A DNA stretch of 64,000 nt from Enchytraeus crypticus (taxonomy: Eukaryota > Annelida > Clitellata > Enchytraeida > Enchytraeidae). How positions within the stretch are numbered: the first letter of the stretch is position 1; each line of letters starts with the position of its first letter. The stretch covers positions 1,178,501 through 1,242,500 of the forward strand of contig CAJHZI010000371.1 of assembly GCA_905160935.1 (NCBI GenBank), in the 5' to 3' direction. The notes under the pieces were generated by a model. That model worked only from the letters and a program-made list of their open reading frames with translations. It did no database searches and was not told where the DNA came from. Positions 23,800 through 34,619 of this stretch are shown piece by piece. Both the position numbers and the translations under genes were made by a program.

Positions 23800-24310
23800 A
23801 TCTCTCGATAAAATTCATCCATAATTCTTGTTAACTCAATACTTCATTCTAAACTTGACTACTTCAATTCATTGCTATATGGTTTACCTTCTTCTCTCAT
23901 GCTTTTGCAACGCGTTCAGAATTCTCTAGCACGTGTCTGTCGATCCTTAAGGCTTCAGGCCACCTCTAGTTCCTTGCTTAATAATCTTCATTGGCTTCCT
24001 GTGGTTCAAAGAATTAAGTTTGAAATTGCACTGTTAACTTTCAAAGCACTTCTCTTTGGTAAACCTTCTTACCTTTCTAATCTCCTAATCCTATATCGAC
24101 CTTCTCGTAAGCATGGTTCTTCTGATGCAAAACTGCTCAAAATTCGTAATATTCTCACTTCGTTGGGTAAATGTTCATTTTATTTCTCCACTAGCTACTG
24201 TATGGAACTCTCTGCCTCCTGATCTTCGCTCATGTTCTACTACTTCCACTTTCCGTTGTAGGTTGAAAAACATCTCTTCCCACCATAAATATTTTTTCAT
24301 CTTGCCCTAC
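23800..24310 (+). mobile_element. LINE (CR1/L2-like) 3' coding fragment
   Basis: A reading frame with one shift encodes the typical LINE C-terminus: SKLDYFNSLLYGLPSSLMLL, RVQNSLARVCRS, LLNNLHWLPVVQRIKFEIAL, LLTFKALLFGKPSYLSNLL and FISPLATVWNSLPPDLRSC. It is 5' truncated and has a frameshift near 24110. An AT/TTA-rich tail follows to 24420. Confidence 0.8.
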
Positions 24311-24557
24311 AGTTTTTTGGATCATCAGACCGGCACCATTAGTATCATAATTAATTATTATTATTATAATAATTAATTAATTAATTAATTAGTATCATAA
24401 TAATTATTAGTATCATAATTAGATATCTATTTATTCCACGCAAATCGTATCTTACGCTGGGAATGATCTCACTCAGGAGTTTTATGAAATAATGAATAAT
24501 TCTTTCAATTTGGCCTCCACCCTGTCTAAACTTTGAGAATATTGTAAAAATATATAA

Positions 24558-24605
24558 TTAGATCCTGTCAAGAGAATATAGTTCCATTCTCTTGACAGGA
24601 TCTAA
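24558..24605. repeat. Perfect hairpin, 20-bp arms
   Basis: TTAGATCCTGTCAAGAGAAT and its exact reverse complement are separated by ATAGTTCC. Confidence 0.92.
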
Positions 24606-24869
24606 TACCAAACATGTAAAAGTACCTTTACTCTCCATTTTATTTACTTGGGAAAAACTATCTTTGATCAAAAGGTGGGGTAGTTGATATAACAAAGTCC
24701 AAGAAGGAGAAGGTAGCCAAAAATATTAGGGAACCACGGGTCTAAGCAAATGTAAATTAAAGACAAACATAAAACTATCCTAAGCTTTCACAAAGCCTGT
24801 TAAGAAATTGAAATGCAAAAGACTAAATCTCTCAACAATAATCACCAGGAATATAGGCCCCAATGAATA

Positions 24870-24990
24870 GTAATAATAATAATAATAAAGGTTTAACATC
24901 TGTTTCCTCATACAAGGATGATGTCAGGGACGTCATGAAACAGAAGTTGATCTAGTTACACAATTTTCTACAAGTTCCAGACAATGGAAA
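24870..24990 (-). repeat. Dispersed retroposon Z, copy with (TAA)n
   Basis: It shares GGTTTAACRTCYGTTTCCTC, GGATGATGTCAGGGACGTC and an adjacent (TAA)n with 63855-63985, and more loosely with 26985-27095. Read on the minus strand the simple repeat is a 3' tail. Confidence 0.6.
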
Positions 24991-25272
24991 GGCAATTACA
25001 AGCAAGGGCAATTACTAATCGAGTGAGAGAAGAAGCTCACAGGAAGCAAGAAAGGACGAGATAGATCAATAGAGACTAACAACACTAGAAAGAGACTAAG
25101 GTTAAATTAAGGCATCTGATTCTTAAAGTTTAGCAGAATCAAAACCAAATGGATGCTAAACGATTGTTGACCTCCACAGTATTAAATTTGGAATATAAAA
25201 ATAAATATGCATGTATCATCGCACATAAAATTATATTTAAAACGATCATGATGAACCTGCTGCAGTGGTTAG

Positions 25273-25278
25273 TTTATT
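25273..25278 (-). promoter_or_regulatory. AATAAA hexamer overlapping the LARP6 stop
   Basis: The minus strand reads GGTGAATAAAC, so the TAA stop codon lies within a canonical poly(A) hexamer. Whether it is used is unknown; use would give an almost absent 3' UTR. Confidence 0.4.
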
Positions 25279-26397
25279 CACCATGCGACCCTATGAACCC
25301 ATTCTCTATGTCACCATTACAGTCACTTATTGCTGCCTCGTCATTTCGAGGAGCCGACTGGAATCCTCTTGACCCATCAGGACCTCTTGGCTGTCTCACA
25401 ACATTCAACAGCTGCTTCGACGACTTATCCCCCCCTGACCCTGGCCCCACGTCCTTACGTCTCATGTTTGGACTGGCACCAGGACTGTTACCAGCTGATG
25501 CTGACAGCTGAGCCCCATCAGGTTTGCCACTCGCAGCCTTGAGTCTCCTCTGAACCCAGGGACTTTGCGAGGGGCTGTTCCCTGCACTAACAGACTCAAC
25601 AATTGTGAGGGGTGATTGAGCTGGAACACTCCTCCTGCGTGCGGTGGGGCTGGAGCGTGGACTGGACTTGGGGCTTGATTTGGGTGAGGAGTGAGTAGAG
25701 TGACAAGGACTCAGTCTAGTAGGATCCTGATGTGGACTCAGTGAACTGCGCAACACTCTTCCCTTCTGACCGTTAGAAGATTTTGTGTTATTCAGCTCCA
25801 GTTCAAATTTCCTATTTTCACTGCTATCACCGGCTCCAGCACGTGAACCTTCACCTCCAGCATTCCATGATTTCCTTCTACTCCCTCCACCATCTCCTCC
25901 TCCTCCCTGAGCAAACGTGTCCTCAACATCTGATCCTCCCCCACCACGCTCTCTCAATCTATTCAACGAACCACTCTTACCATCTCTATCGCCTCCACCT
26001 TTCTTAGCGTTATTGCCTGATCCTCTACCCTGCTGCTGACATTGAAGCAATGCCACTCTTAGCCCAGTTCTCCAGTTGTTTCTATCAGACATGGCATTGC
26101 TCGCAGCCAATGCTGACTCAGGGGTCTCAAATTCCACGACAGCGGCATATGAGTTGTGCGACTGGAGCTCAGGATGTTTGGAGACGTGACGTTTGACATC
26201 AGGAGGCAGTGGTTTACCAGGACGTAGCACCCTCACCAAACTGATCTCTCCATAGCCTGAAAAAAGCTCACTCACTGATTCCACCGATGGGCCAGCTGAA
26301 GAGGTTAGCGACGACGGTAGATTAAAAGCAACTACAGTACGCGAGGGAGCCTTTTCATCGTATTCTGGTAGCGGATCAATGCGTCTTACTTTAGTAC
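25274..26397 (-). CDS. LARP6: LARP6 coding exon 3 (RRM, SUZ-C)
   Basis: The acceptor is TTGGGTAG. It has 374 codons including the stop, with the RRM-like domain, a long Gly/Ser/Pro-rich middle containing repeated SSPKSSPRSSP units, and SUZ-C near the end. The TAA stop overlaps an AATAAA hexamer. Confidence 0.95.
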
Positions 26398-29246
26398 CTA
26401 CCCAAAGCAACATATCAGTTCATTTAATACAATGTCATCAATAGAGATGTATCTAACTTTAATATATTAAGTACATAATTCGCAAAAGTGCCGATTAATT
26501 GAATGGCGATCCATTTTGTATTTCTGCTCATAATAATTCATAATCATATTCCTGATATTTTCTGTTACTAAAGAGTAATTAAACTATTAAACTGAGATTC
26601 AAGGCAGGATAATAATGATGTTTACTAAATATTAGTAAAATGAATGTACTGAATATCAAATTTAGGTGAACTGAAAAGCTTTGCTATTATAAACTAGTAC
26701 ACAAGTAGAACCAAGTACTGTGCATTTTAAGGAACTTTACTGTGATTAAATAGAAAATATTTACAAAATAAAATTATTATTAACCAAATACAATTAATCA
26801 TTCACACCTTCGTAAGGTTTCACACATGGCGTACCACATGAGTCAAAGTTTCTTTGCATAGTTTTCCTTGTTGTAGTATTCATTTCCTCTTAGCATTCCC
26901 AGGTTATTAGTAATCATGGCCTTTTATAGAAGAATACCGATGAAGAAATTACATGATATATACAAAAGGTAAATAATTTTCAAGACAAATAATAATGATT
27001 TAACATCCATTTCTTCATACAAGTATGACGCCAGAAACATCCCCCATAACATGTCACTACAAATTGATTCATCTAAACCATTTAGAAAAACAAGTGTTGA
27101 AGAGAACAAATAACAAATAATATGATTTGATGAATAACATAGAAGCAAATACCTTCTTCATTTACTTCCAGCTTGCTTGATTGTCTCAAACTGTATGCTA
27201 CAACTCTGTGGTCCTTCGTCAATGATTTAACCTTTCGAAAGGATGCAACAAGCTTTAGACTCACATAGCCCAGTTTATTTCGCTTAACATGCTTCAACAT
27301 GAAAGCATCACACACGATATTTGCATCAGAGAAATAGAATTCGACCTGCAATGAAATAAATAATGACACAATGAAAAAATTTGAACTCATGAAAATTGAT
27401 TGCTTAAATTTACATAACATTTGACAAAAAAGGAGATCTTAGAAATATTAAGATTAGATATCAAACACTGCCACATGTGAAATCTTCAGTTAATCTAATT
27501 CTTCCTGTAATTATAATGAAAACAGACTTAAAGAAGTCCTACTTTCTTTGCTGTATCAATAAATGTAGCTTTTGATGAACAACAGCTCAGTTGAAATGAG
27601 GCAGAGGCAGGCTGAGATTAGGAATATTAGATGATTTAAAGACCCACTCATATGAGGACATAAAGATGAAAGCGAAAGACAGAGAAGCGCGGAAGCATTA
27701 TATACCATGGGCCTGCCAGTAGGCAGTGCACTAAGATATATTGAAACTAACAGGCCTTTTTAAATAAATGTTAATCAAGATTTATAAATAGTAAGTACTG
27801 ACTATCTTTCCATTGTAGTAATCATATGATTATTACTCGCTGGAGTCAGTGGCGATGTCGGTAAGATATTCGACCATGGATCATGAGCAGGGTTCAAATC
27901 CAGGGCTCCCCCTCACTGACATCGCTTTCGAGTGAGAAAACTGACGTTAAAGTGATCTTTTAGCTTTTATTAGTTGAGAAGCTACATAAAAATATCTAAT
28001 TTAATTTTAATATCTCTCTTCAGTGCACTGTCAAGTGGCAGGTTCAAGGTAAATATTCACACTCAAAGTCTGCTTTCTCGCTCCATAAGAGCACTCCTCC
28101 TTAGATCAACAAGTTAATCCCTTCACAAAGTCTATGCATTATTTATACCTTATGTAGCCTATAGCTTTGGAAATGTATGCATTCTGAGGTGGTATCCTGT
28201 TACCTTCCTCAGTTAGATGGATTAATTACCATTTAATCCTGGGGAAAATATTTCATTGTGAGGTGGGTCCCCTCTTGCCATCATCACCTTCTGCCTTTTT
28301 CGCCTCTTACGTACACGCAGTGCTCAGATTTTTTGCAGTTGCCCTATTCTGCAGTGGTTCAACCACACCCGAGTAAAACACGAGAGAAATTTTAATATAT
28401 TATTGCTATATATCTTAACTTCATAAATGAATTATTTTCTAAATGTAGGTCTTCATTACTTTTAGATTTCTTTTATATTTTTTAATAATTTGTGTAAACT
28501 TAGCTATCACATCAATTGCTTCTTTTGACTGTTATTTGTAAGTAAAATGTACCTACAGTTATGTGGATTTGTACAAAGTTGTCAAACCCTTCTAGGTATG
28601 GTAAATGAATATATAAATATAAAAAATCGACCTGTAATTAAATGTTTACATATCTTTACAGCTTATCTTAAGCATTCTAAAGTTAACTTAAGGAAACCTT
28701 GTAATTATACACAATATTTCTAATTTTAACAGTATGTATGAAATAATATGTACATACATGCATACTAACTTCCTTAATAATTACCTGTGCAATAATTTTA
28801 TTCTTCAGCTCGTCTGTTGGTATAACAAATGCTGCACTGACTTCACCTTCCTCCTTGTCATCACCTCGACTTGCTGAAACTTCTCTGTCAACATCGGACG
28901 CCTCGCCACTAAGGCCTGCTTCGTCATCTGTTCCATATAAAGACGAGCAGCTCGATGCCGCACCCGAAGAAGGGTCTAATCGATCTCCACACTCTTCTTC
29001 TTTTAATTCTTCCACACGCAACACAGGAGCTACCAACAAGGAACAATCACGACTCCCACGTTGCCTGTTGGCATTTGTCTCCTCTCCGTTGGCGTATTGT
29101 TCACCGTTAATGGTAATATTAGCTACCGAGCCAGTAACAGTAGTTGTATTATAGTTCAGCGTTGCCGAACGAGAATCACACTTATTAGAACCTAACGTTG
29201 ATGCTGATTCTTCACCACCAGCTGCCATTAACCTTACGTCACTCAT
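25274..29246 (-). CDS. LARP6: La-related protein 6 homologue (complete, 592 aa)
   Basis: Three coding exons (28785-29246, 27153-27345, 25274-26397) join in phases 0 and 1 with GT-AG splices. Residues 1-140 are a low-complexity Ser/Glu/Asp-rich N-terminus. A La motif spans about 143-220 (IPTDELKNKIIAQVEFYFSD, then NIVCDAFMLKHVKRNKLGYV) with the family's Y-F-S-D-x-N signature. It is followed by the LARP6 linker KVRRIDPLPEYD and an RRM-like domain (TVVAFNLP at about 240 to LRVALLQCQ at about 337). The C-terminal region is Ser/Pro/Gly-rich and ends with an SUZ-C motif (VRQPRGPDGSRGF, about 551-563). LARP6 proteins bind mRNA in the cytoplasm; in vertebrates they bind the collagen 5' stem-loop. It is somewhat longer than human LARP6 (491 aa) because of the disordered ends. 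The start at 29246 (MSDVRL) is preferred; in-frame ATGs at 29273 and 29228 are alternatives. Confidence 0.95.
26985..27095 (-). repeat. Dispersed retroposon Z, diverged copy in LARP6 intron 2
   Basis: It contains TTTAACATCCATTTCTTCAT and the ACAWRYCACTACARATYRATTC block shared with 63855-63985. It lies 60 bp from the La-motif exon. Confidence 0.5.
27153..27345 (-). CDS. LARP6: LARP6 coding exon 2 (La motif)
   Basis: The acceptor is CATTGCAG and the donor GAAG|GTATTT. It holds the core of the La motif: VEFYFSDANIVCDAFMLKHV, YVSLKLVASFRKVKSLT and VVAYSLRQSSKLEVNEEG. Confidence 0.95.
27600..27745 (+). mobile_element. LINE 3' end in LARP6 intron 1
   Basis: It encodes GRGRLRLGILDDLK-like and MKAKDREAR-like residues and ends ATACCATGGGCCTGCCAGTA then GGCAGTGCACTAAGATATAT. 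Confidence 0.8.
27839..27969 (+). repeat. tRNA-derived SINE copy in LARP6 intron 1
   Basis: It starts CGCTGGAGTCAGTGGCGATG, has B box GGTTCAAATCC, and ends ACTGACGTTAAAGTGATC. Confidence 0.8.
28005..28385 (-). repeat. Non-autonomous retroposon R, inverted copy in LARP6 intron 1
   Basis: It is the reverse complement of 6245-6620 with scattered changes. Its 3' end lies at 28005 next to AT-rich DNA. Confidence 0.8.
28785..29246 (-). CDS. LARP6: LARP6 coding exon 1
   Basis: It has 154 codons and ends CAG|GTAATT. It carries the disordered acidic N-terminus and the first helix of the La motif (DELKNKIIAQ). Confidence 0.9.
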
Positions 29247-30280
29247 ATTTAACCAATACTTGACTAGACACAAGTGAGAAGTATAAGTTTTATCTAAACT
29301 CTAACGTAACAAACAGCGTAACGTACAAGTAACTTCAGCGCGACACAACACTCCCGTGAGCTAATCACTGCCTAACCACTCGCCTAATCACGACAAAAAC
29401 TGAATCACGACTCAACAACACAACAACAGGCAGGGCATGTCAACAGAACTGTAACAAGAGCAGTAAGCTGTTTTTCAGTCTTATCAGCAACAAAAACAAA
29501 CAACAATAATACGATTAGAGCTCTACTGTTGTCCATGACAATATCGGGCAAGGTGGAACCAAATCAAAACCGATGAGCAGAGTGAGGGATTCAAAAACGG
29601 TGCTAGCCAAAATCAGGGTAATCAGTCCAAGGAAGGGTACTAGCACAATGAAGGTTTACGTTTTGGTCTCAGTTCGTGGACATTTGGTGGTTAGGAAAAA
29701 TCACAGAGAAAAAGCTTTAAACCGCCTATGAAGCTGTTTGTAAAGTAGGAACAGCTGATCAGGAGTAGATGTGGTGGTGCGCAGAATGGAGAGAACAGAA
29801 TTTCAGATCTGTGGGGGAAGATCAAATCAGCATAAATCGATCAGATCAAAAAGGAACATCAGATCAGCATAAAGCATAATATATAGGCTAGCTATAGCCT
29901 ATATGTTATGCTATTAATCTTGCGTACGTCACTGTTTTAATGCTGTATTAAATATTAAAATAATAATAATATCAACAATTAGAGTGCTACAGTCATCAAT
30001 GATAACATCGAGCACTATTGAGACAAAATCAAGACGGCGAGCAAAAACGACGGTCCCATTCCAAAACGACGGTCCAGTTGCTGGTCGCAATTAATGAACA
30101 GTGGGTAGAAAAGAGATGAAAAAAGGTTGGTCTTTTCAATTGACCCACCATATAGAAAAGCACTTAAACACGCCGATATGACGAAGAGTTGAAGGAAGAG
30201 ATCTAATTTCAGATCTGCGGTGCAGCATGGTGGAAATAAATTCTATGAACGATTACATGGCTTAGAGCGTGAAAGTTATA
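29247..30280. other. 5' flank of LARP6 with dispersed repeats
   Basis: The first 200 bp hold the presumed LARP6 promoter/5' UTR; no TATA box or obvious core element was seen. From 29505 on, related repeat-X blocks occur (29505-29600, 29965-30075). No coding signal was found. Confidence 0.45.
29965..30075. repeat. Dispersed repeat X, copy 2
   Basis: It contains AACAATTAGAGTGCTACAGT and ATCGAGCACTATTGAGACAA as in 20330-20490. Confidence 0.6.
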
Positions 30281-31170
30281 ACATAACATAACATAACATT
30301 ACAGAGTCAGGAAGCAATTACATGCTTGTTTAAGACTCATCAGGCTCTTAACTAAAACCAATTAAAATTAATCAAATCATACAGACTTCATGTCAACATG
30401 TCAAATTTATACATAGCCATGTATAACACTGAACATGCAATTAGCATCTAATTTACATGTTCTTATGTTTATCATATTTATTTTTAAAAGCATTCACTGA
30501 TTCTGCTTCCACAACTTCGCTTGGCAAACTATTCCAAGCATTTATAACTCTCTGCCTAAAGAAAAGTTTCCTTAAATCTAGTCTACTTCTAAATTTACTA
30601 AGTTTATAAATATGTCCCCTTGTGTTTCTGTTGTTTAATAAATTAAACCAAATACTATGGCTAACTTTGCTGAAGCCTTTGAGTATCTTAAAAACTTCTA
30701 TTAAATCTCCTCTAGTTCTTCTCTAACTTAAAGAGGTTAATCCTACAAATTTTAATCTATTCTCATAACTAAGTTTTTGACAGTCAAATACCAATCTTGT
30801 TGCTCTGGCTTGTACCATTTCTAATTTATCGATATCTTTTTTAAGATATGGGCACCAAGCCTGAACGCAGTATTCAAGTTTGGGCCGTACAAGAGCCTTA
30901 TATTGCCTTACCACAATATCTTTATTTCTACATGCAATTGTTCTTTTAATCATTCTTAATACACAATTAGCACTATTTACAACTTTATTAAAATTTTCAC
31001 TAAATTTAAAAGAGCTATCCACAAAGACGCCTAAATCCCTCTCACTGTTTGTGGATTTTAGTTTTATATTGTTCAATGTATACTCAATTTCTAAATTATT
31101 ATACCCTATATGCATAACTCTACATTTCTTAGCATTGAACTACATTAGCCAATCTTTATCCTTATTTCTG
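30281..31170 (-). mobile_element. CR1/L2-like LINE, 3' half
   Basis: The minus-strand frame encodes FNAKKCRVMHIGYNN, KSTNSERDLGVFVDSSFKFS, KALVRPKLEYCVQAWCPYL and DKLEMVQARATRLVF, the standard post-catalytic region of CR1/L2-type elements. It is followed by a 3' UTR (GCCTGATGAGTCTTAAACAA) and a (TGTTA)n tail at about 30281-30297. The 5' half continues at 32527 beyond an inserted LTR-element fragment. Confidence 0.85.
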
Positions 31171-31189
31171 TATGTGTATTTTTATATTG

Positions 31190-31530
31190 TGGTGCGGCGC
31201 AGCGCCGACGTCGCCTATCGGCGGCCGCTGCGTCGTCACCGCCGTCGGTCGCAACGGCGCCGCTCTGTCGAGAGGGCCGGCGGCCGACGTAAGTAGGCGG
31301 GGGGCGTCCGCCTCGGGCGCGAGAAAGGTTTCTCGCTCTGTCGGAGTAACGCTCCCTTGATATATCGAGAGAGGATCGAGTGTCCTAGTAGCAACTACTG
31401 TTACGGAGACCGGTAAAGAATGTCGCGATTCACCGCGACTTGGCGGATCATCTATCAGTCGATTGAGCGACTCTGCACTGTCAGGGGTTGGTGCAGAGTC
31501 TTGCTGCCATACGACGTTAGCATCTTCCAT
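31190..31530 (-). pseudogene. Truncated gag-like leader frame of the LTR element
   Basis: An open frame of about 110 codons rich in Pro, Ala, Arg and Thr (starts MEDANVVWQQDSAPTPDSAE) lies just after the putative primer-binding site. It stops where G+C-rich DNA gives way to LINE sequence. Assignment as gag is by position only; no capsid or zinc-knuckle motif is included. Confidence 0.4.
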
Positions 31531-31787
31531 TGTATACCGTCGCTGACTACCAGATTGGAAGTACTAGTCGCGTTTATCTATAGAACAAAGTAATTACGAC
31601 AAACACAGGCAAGAACAGTCAAATTAACAGAATTATTAATCGTATATCAGTATTATATGTGTAAAACAGAGTCAACTACGAACTCTATTGCACATAACTA
31701 AATAACTGTTTAGCGAGTCCTATCCCGCAAGTTAGGTTCTTATTTAACTCTATCGCGTCATTGTCCGTATCAATGAAAATCAATGAG

Positions 31788-32045
31788 AGACCGCCGCACT
31801 CGCCGGACTCGCCGTACTCGCCGGAGTCCAGAAACTGTAGACCGCCGCACTCGCCGGACTCGCCGTACTCGCCGGAGTCCAGAAACTGTAGACCGCCGCA
31901 CTCGCCGGAGTCCAGGAACAGGTCTTCTGACGTAGACCGCCGCACTCGCCGGACTCGCCGCACTCGCCGGAGTCCAGAAACAGTAGACCGCCGCACTCGC
32001 CGGACTCGCCGCACTCGTCGGAGTCCAGAAACAGGTCTTCTGACG
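31788..32045. repeat. 51-bp G+C-rich tandem repeat with 9-bp subrepeats
   Basis: Units begin AGACCGCCGCACTCGCCGGA and end GAGTCCAGAAACTGT. Within them CGCCGNACT-type nonamers repeat. There are about five units, some shortened. It lies within the presumed LTR. Confidence 0.88.
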
Positions 32046-32526
32046 TTGATGGCTTCTCTGCACTCCCTACTTCCTGCCCGACCTGTCCTTCCGTGATCTC
32101 TCGTCGGGTTTCTCACCGACACGTCCCTCGTAGTTCTCGAAGGCTGCTCCTCGAGCGTTATCTTTACTTCCCTTAATAATTATCTATACTACAGATTCTA
32201 TAACTATAACTATTATCTCATCACGTACGATGCTCTTAATATATCACTTAATGTATCGTAATATCTCTCTTAATATATACGTATACGCTTTTATCTGCAA
32301 GAAGCCGCACACCGCGCTATTAATGAAACACTATTAGCACACGCGACAGTCACACGCTTGTTTATCGGACTGCCAAGATTCCCGCGCGTCGCTTCTTTTT
32401 ATTTCACGCGTGATAGGCCACGCCTCCATAGACTTGCAAAAAGTCAGCCAAGCTCACACTGCTTAATAATGTCCAAATTATAAAACGAATCAAAGAAATA
32501 TCTTAACTAATGGCAATGCCACTACA

Positions 32527-33110
32527 TTTTACACGAATCGTGTGCGAAGAAGCTAGAAATCCCTACAATATCATACTTTAAAATCTCAGCATCTTCAATG
32601 TTGTTTACTATCTTTGCTACTTTAGAATCATCTGCAAATTTACTAAATTTAGATACAATATCTATGTCAATTTCATTGATGTAAACTAAAAATAATAGAG
32701 GTCCTAAAACAGAGCCCTGTGGCACACCACTCTTCACTGCTGCCCATTCCGAGAACTCGTCCTCGACACACACCCTTTGTTTTCTATTACTTAACCAATT
32801 ACCTATCCACTTTAAAAGTTTGCCCGTTATTCCATGTGCTTTCAACTTGCTAAGTAATCTTTTATGTGGAACTTTATCAAACGCTTTAGCAAAGTCTAGA
32901 TATAAGATATCAATGCTAATTTTATTATCTACTTTCTTTTTAATATATTCTAAAAATCTAGCAAAATTAGTTAAACAGGAACGCCCACTAATAAAACCAT
33001 GCTGCCTATTTCTAATTAAGTTATATTCTTCCAAGAAGCTAATAATTTTATCCTTAATAATGCTTTCAAATGTCTTACCGATTATACTTGTTAAGCTTAT
33101 AGGCCTATGC
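32527..33110 (-). mobile_element. CR1/L2-like LINE, reverse transcriptase core
   Basis: The minus-strand frame encodes QHGFISGRSCLTNFARFLEY, YLDFAKAFDKVPHKRLLSKL, GVPQGSVLGPLLFLVYINEI and the catalytic KFADDSKVAK. Alignment of the frame shows it joins the 30281-31170 part once the LTR fragment is removed. The ADD motif is intact, but the frame is broken by the insertion and an extra stop. Confidence 0.88.
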
Positions 33111-33161
33111 TAGATGTCACAAGAGAAATTAATTTAGAACACCGCGTCGGAGTAACAGGTT

Positions 33162-33270
33162 AACATAACATAACATTACAGTGTCAGGAAGCAATTATAT
33201 GCTTGTTTAAGACTCATCAGGCTCTTAACTAAAACCAATTAATATTAATAACATTATAACACATAGTTCA
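33162..33270 (-). mobile_element. Second, 5'-truncated copy of the same LINE 3' end
   Basis: It is nearly identical to 30281-30370 (AGTTAAGAGCCTGATGAGTC in complement) with the same TAACATAACATAACATTACA tail, in the same orientation. Confidence 0.85.
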
Positions 33271-33499
33271 ATACAAAACTGAGAACTACATTATACAAGT
33301 AGGCCTACACTTACCAAAAAGAGCCAGTGACTAAGGCCTGCTTATTTACAATCAACTGAGACCAGCAGACTTGACTGATTTATGGATTTTGGAATTTGCA
33401 CTTTTGGATCTTCTTTATGCTCAGTGACTAGGATTTATCTCAGTAGTGCTTTATGTTGTCATAAACAACAATAGCAGTGCAAAGACTTTAAAATAAGTG

Positions 33500-33665
33500 C
33501 TGGATGTGTGTATTGGAACTACAAACAAGTATTCGCTCAAGAGAATTTTTAAAATCTCGCAGCCAGGAAGATTAAAAAACTGGGAATTGCAGTAGTCCAA
33601 CCTGGATTGCACAAGCTTTGAGCTGCACCAATTGTAGCAGCGGTCTTGCGTAACAAATATGGAAG
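33500..33665 (-). mobile_element. Small LINE fragment
   Basis: It encodes KLVQSRLDYCNSQFFNLPGC, matching the RLDYCNSL motif near LINE C-termini. It is very short. Confidence 0.55.
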
Positions 33666-34084
33666 TATATTCGACGAAGTTCACGGTTAAGTAAGAAACA
33701 TATCCGTGAAGTTTTAGCTAAGTGTTGACGACAAAAACGTGACAGAAAAAACTCTGCCGCAAGGTGCCGATTATGCCTAAATAAGCGCCTTAGCGGAAAT
33801 ATCGAGTCGTCAACTAAAATTTCGTTAATAATGTTAGGCCTAATTGCAAATCAGTTAGAGTGGCTTAACTTAGTAAGAAATAGAATACTAGGAACATACA
33901 GTTGATTGTCTTTTACTAGTAAGTTAATAACTGCCATCATGCCATGGGCGTATTGCATTTAAATTTAGTTGCATTTAGAAAATGCCATGGATATATTCCA
34001 ATTTCTAACTAGTAATAATATAATAATAGTATTATAATAATAATAACAAAGGTTTGTTACTAAGCTATACAAAGTTAAACTAGT

Positions 34085-34520
34085 TCGCGTCTAACAATTT
34101 GGGTCCAACGTGTTTGTGACGCTTCTAGAACCTCCGGGCTTCGTCGTGACGTCCCATAGTGACAACCAGTAGTCGTTTGTTGGGACTATTCCGCACCATT
34201 ACGTTAATGTCCTGAGCTTAATTACGTACTCTGGACGTCGACCAAGAGTTTAACTGATTGTAGAGAATTCTCTCGGCGAACACTAACCTGTCTCTCTTCC
34301 GCAGCCGTTTATCTGATTCTGATCCCTGAATGTAGGTGGAAGATTTGGAAGCTTATGCAACATTTACAGATGACAATTAGATCTGAGGTAGTTGCTGAAT
34401 GATTATCTGATCAGAACTAATACCCGTCGATAGAGCTGCTCGAACACTGTCTCGAGTAACAGCACCAGCCGCCATGTTTGAAAACAGAGGAACGAACAGC
34501 TCGTCTCTCTTGTTCTCTCC
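34085..34520 (-). pseudogene. GTF2H4: Processed-type pseudogene of TFIIH subunit p52 (C-terminal part)
   Basis: The minus strand shows a chain of p52-like blocks in the right order: FSNMAAGAVTRDSVRAALST then GISSDQII (helical repeat before the C-terminal domain), RDRLVFAERILYNQL (about 34260-34310) and VVTMGRHDEARRF-stop-KRHKH (about 34095-34160). These blocks are shifted between frames and broken by stops, and no introns separate them, so this looks like a decayed retrocopy. p52 itself is the XPB-anchoring subunit of TFIIH. The middle and N-terminal parts are not recognisable. The source gene is not in the window. Confidence 0.65.
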
Positions 34521-34619
34521 ATAGATAATTCCTTCGTCACCAACCAACATAACCATTGGAAACCATGATATTTTAGGGAATTCCACCACTGATTGGTCTT
34601 CTGTCCCTCTCTCTGCAGA

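Larger units (their letters stand above)
24420..25273. other. 3' flank of LARP6
   Basis: It holds the 20-bp-arm hairpin at 24558-24605, a (TAA)n tail with a short retroposon at 24870-24990, and the presumed LARP6 3' UTR. No further coding signal was seen. Confidence 0.45.
31190..32526 (-). mobile_element. 5' part of an LTR retrotransposon inserted in the LINE
   Basis: Reading the minus strand, sequence starting TGTAGTGGCATTGCC at 32526 looks like an LTR start. About 970 bp later CCAATC is followed by TGGTAGTCAGCGACGG, which could be a tRNA primer-binding site. The first ATG of a G+C-rich frame then appears at 31530 and runs to the breakpoint. No second LTR is present. The superfamily was not determined. 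Confidence 0.5.

Noticed and set aside
28855-29154. 99-codon plus-strand frame
   Set aside because: It is the antisense shadow of LARP6 exon 1.
31685-32122. Arg/Ser/Val-rich repeat frames on both strands
   Set aside because: They are translations of the 51-bp G+C-rich tandem repeat in the presumed LTR.
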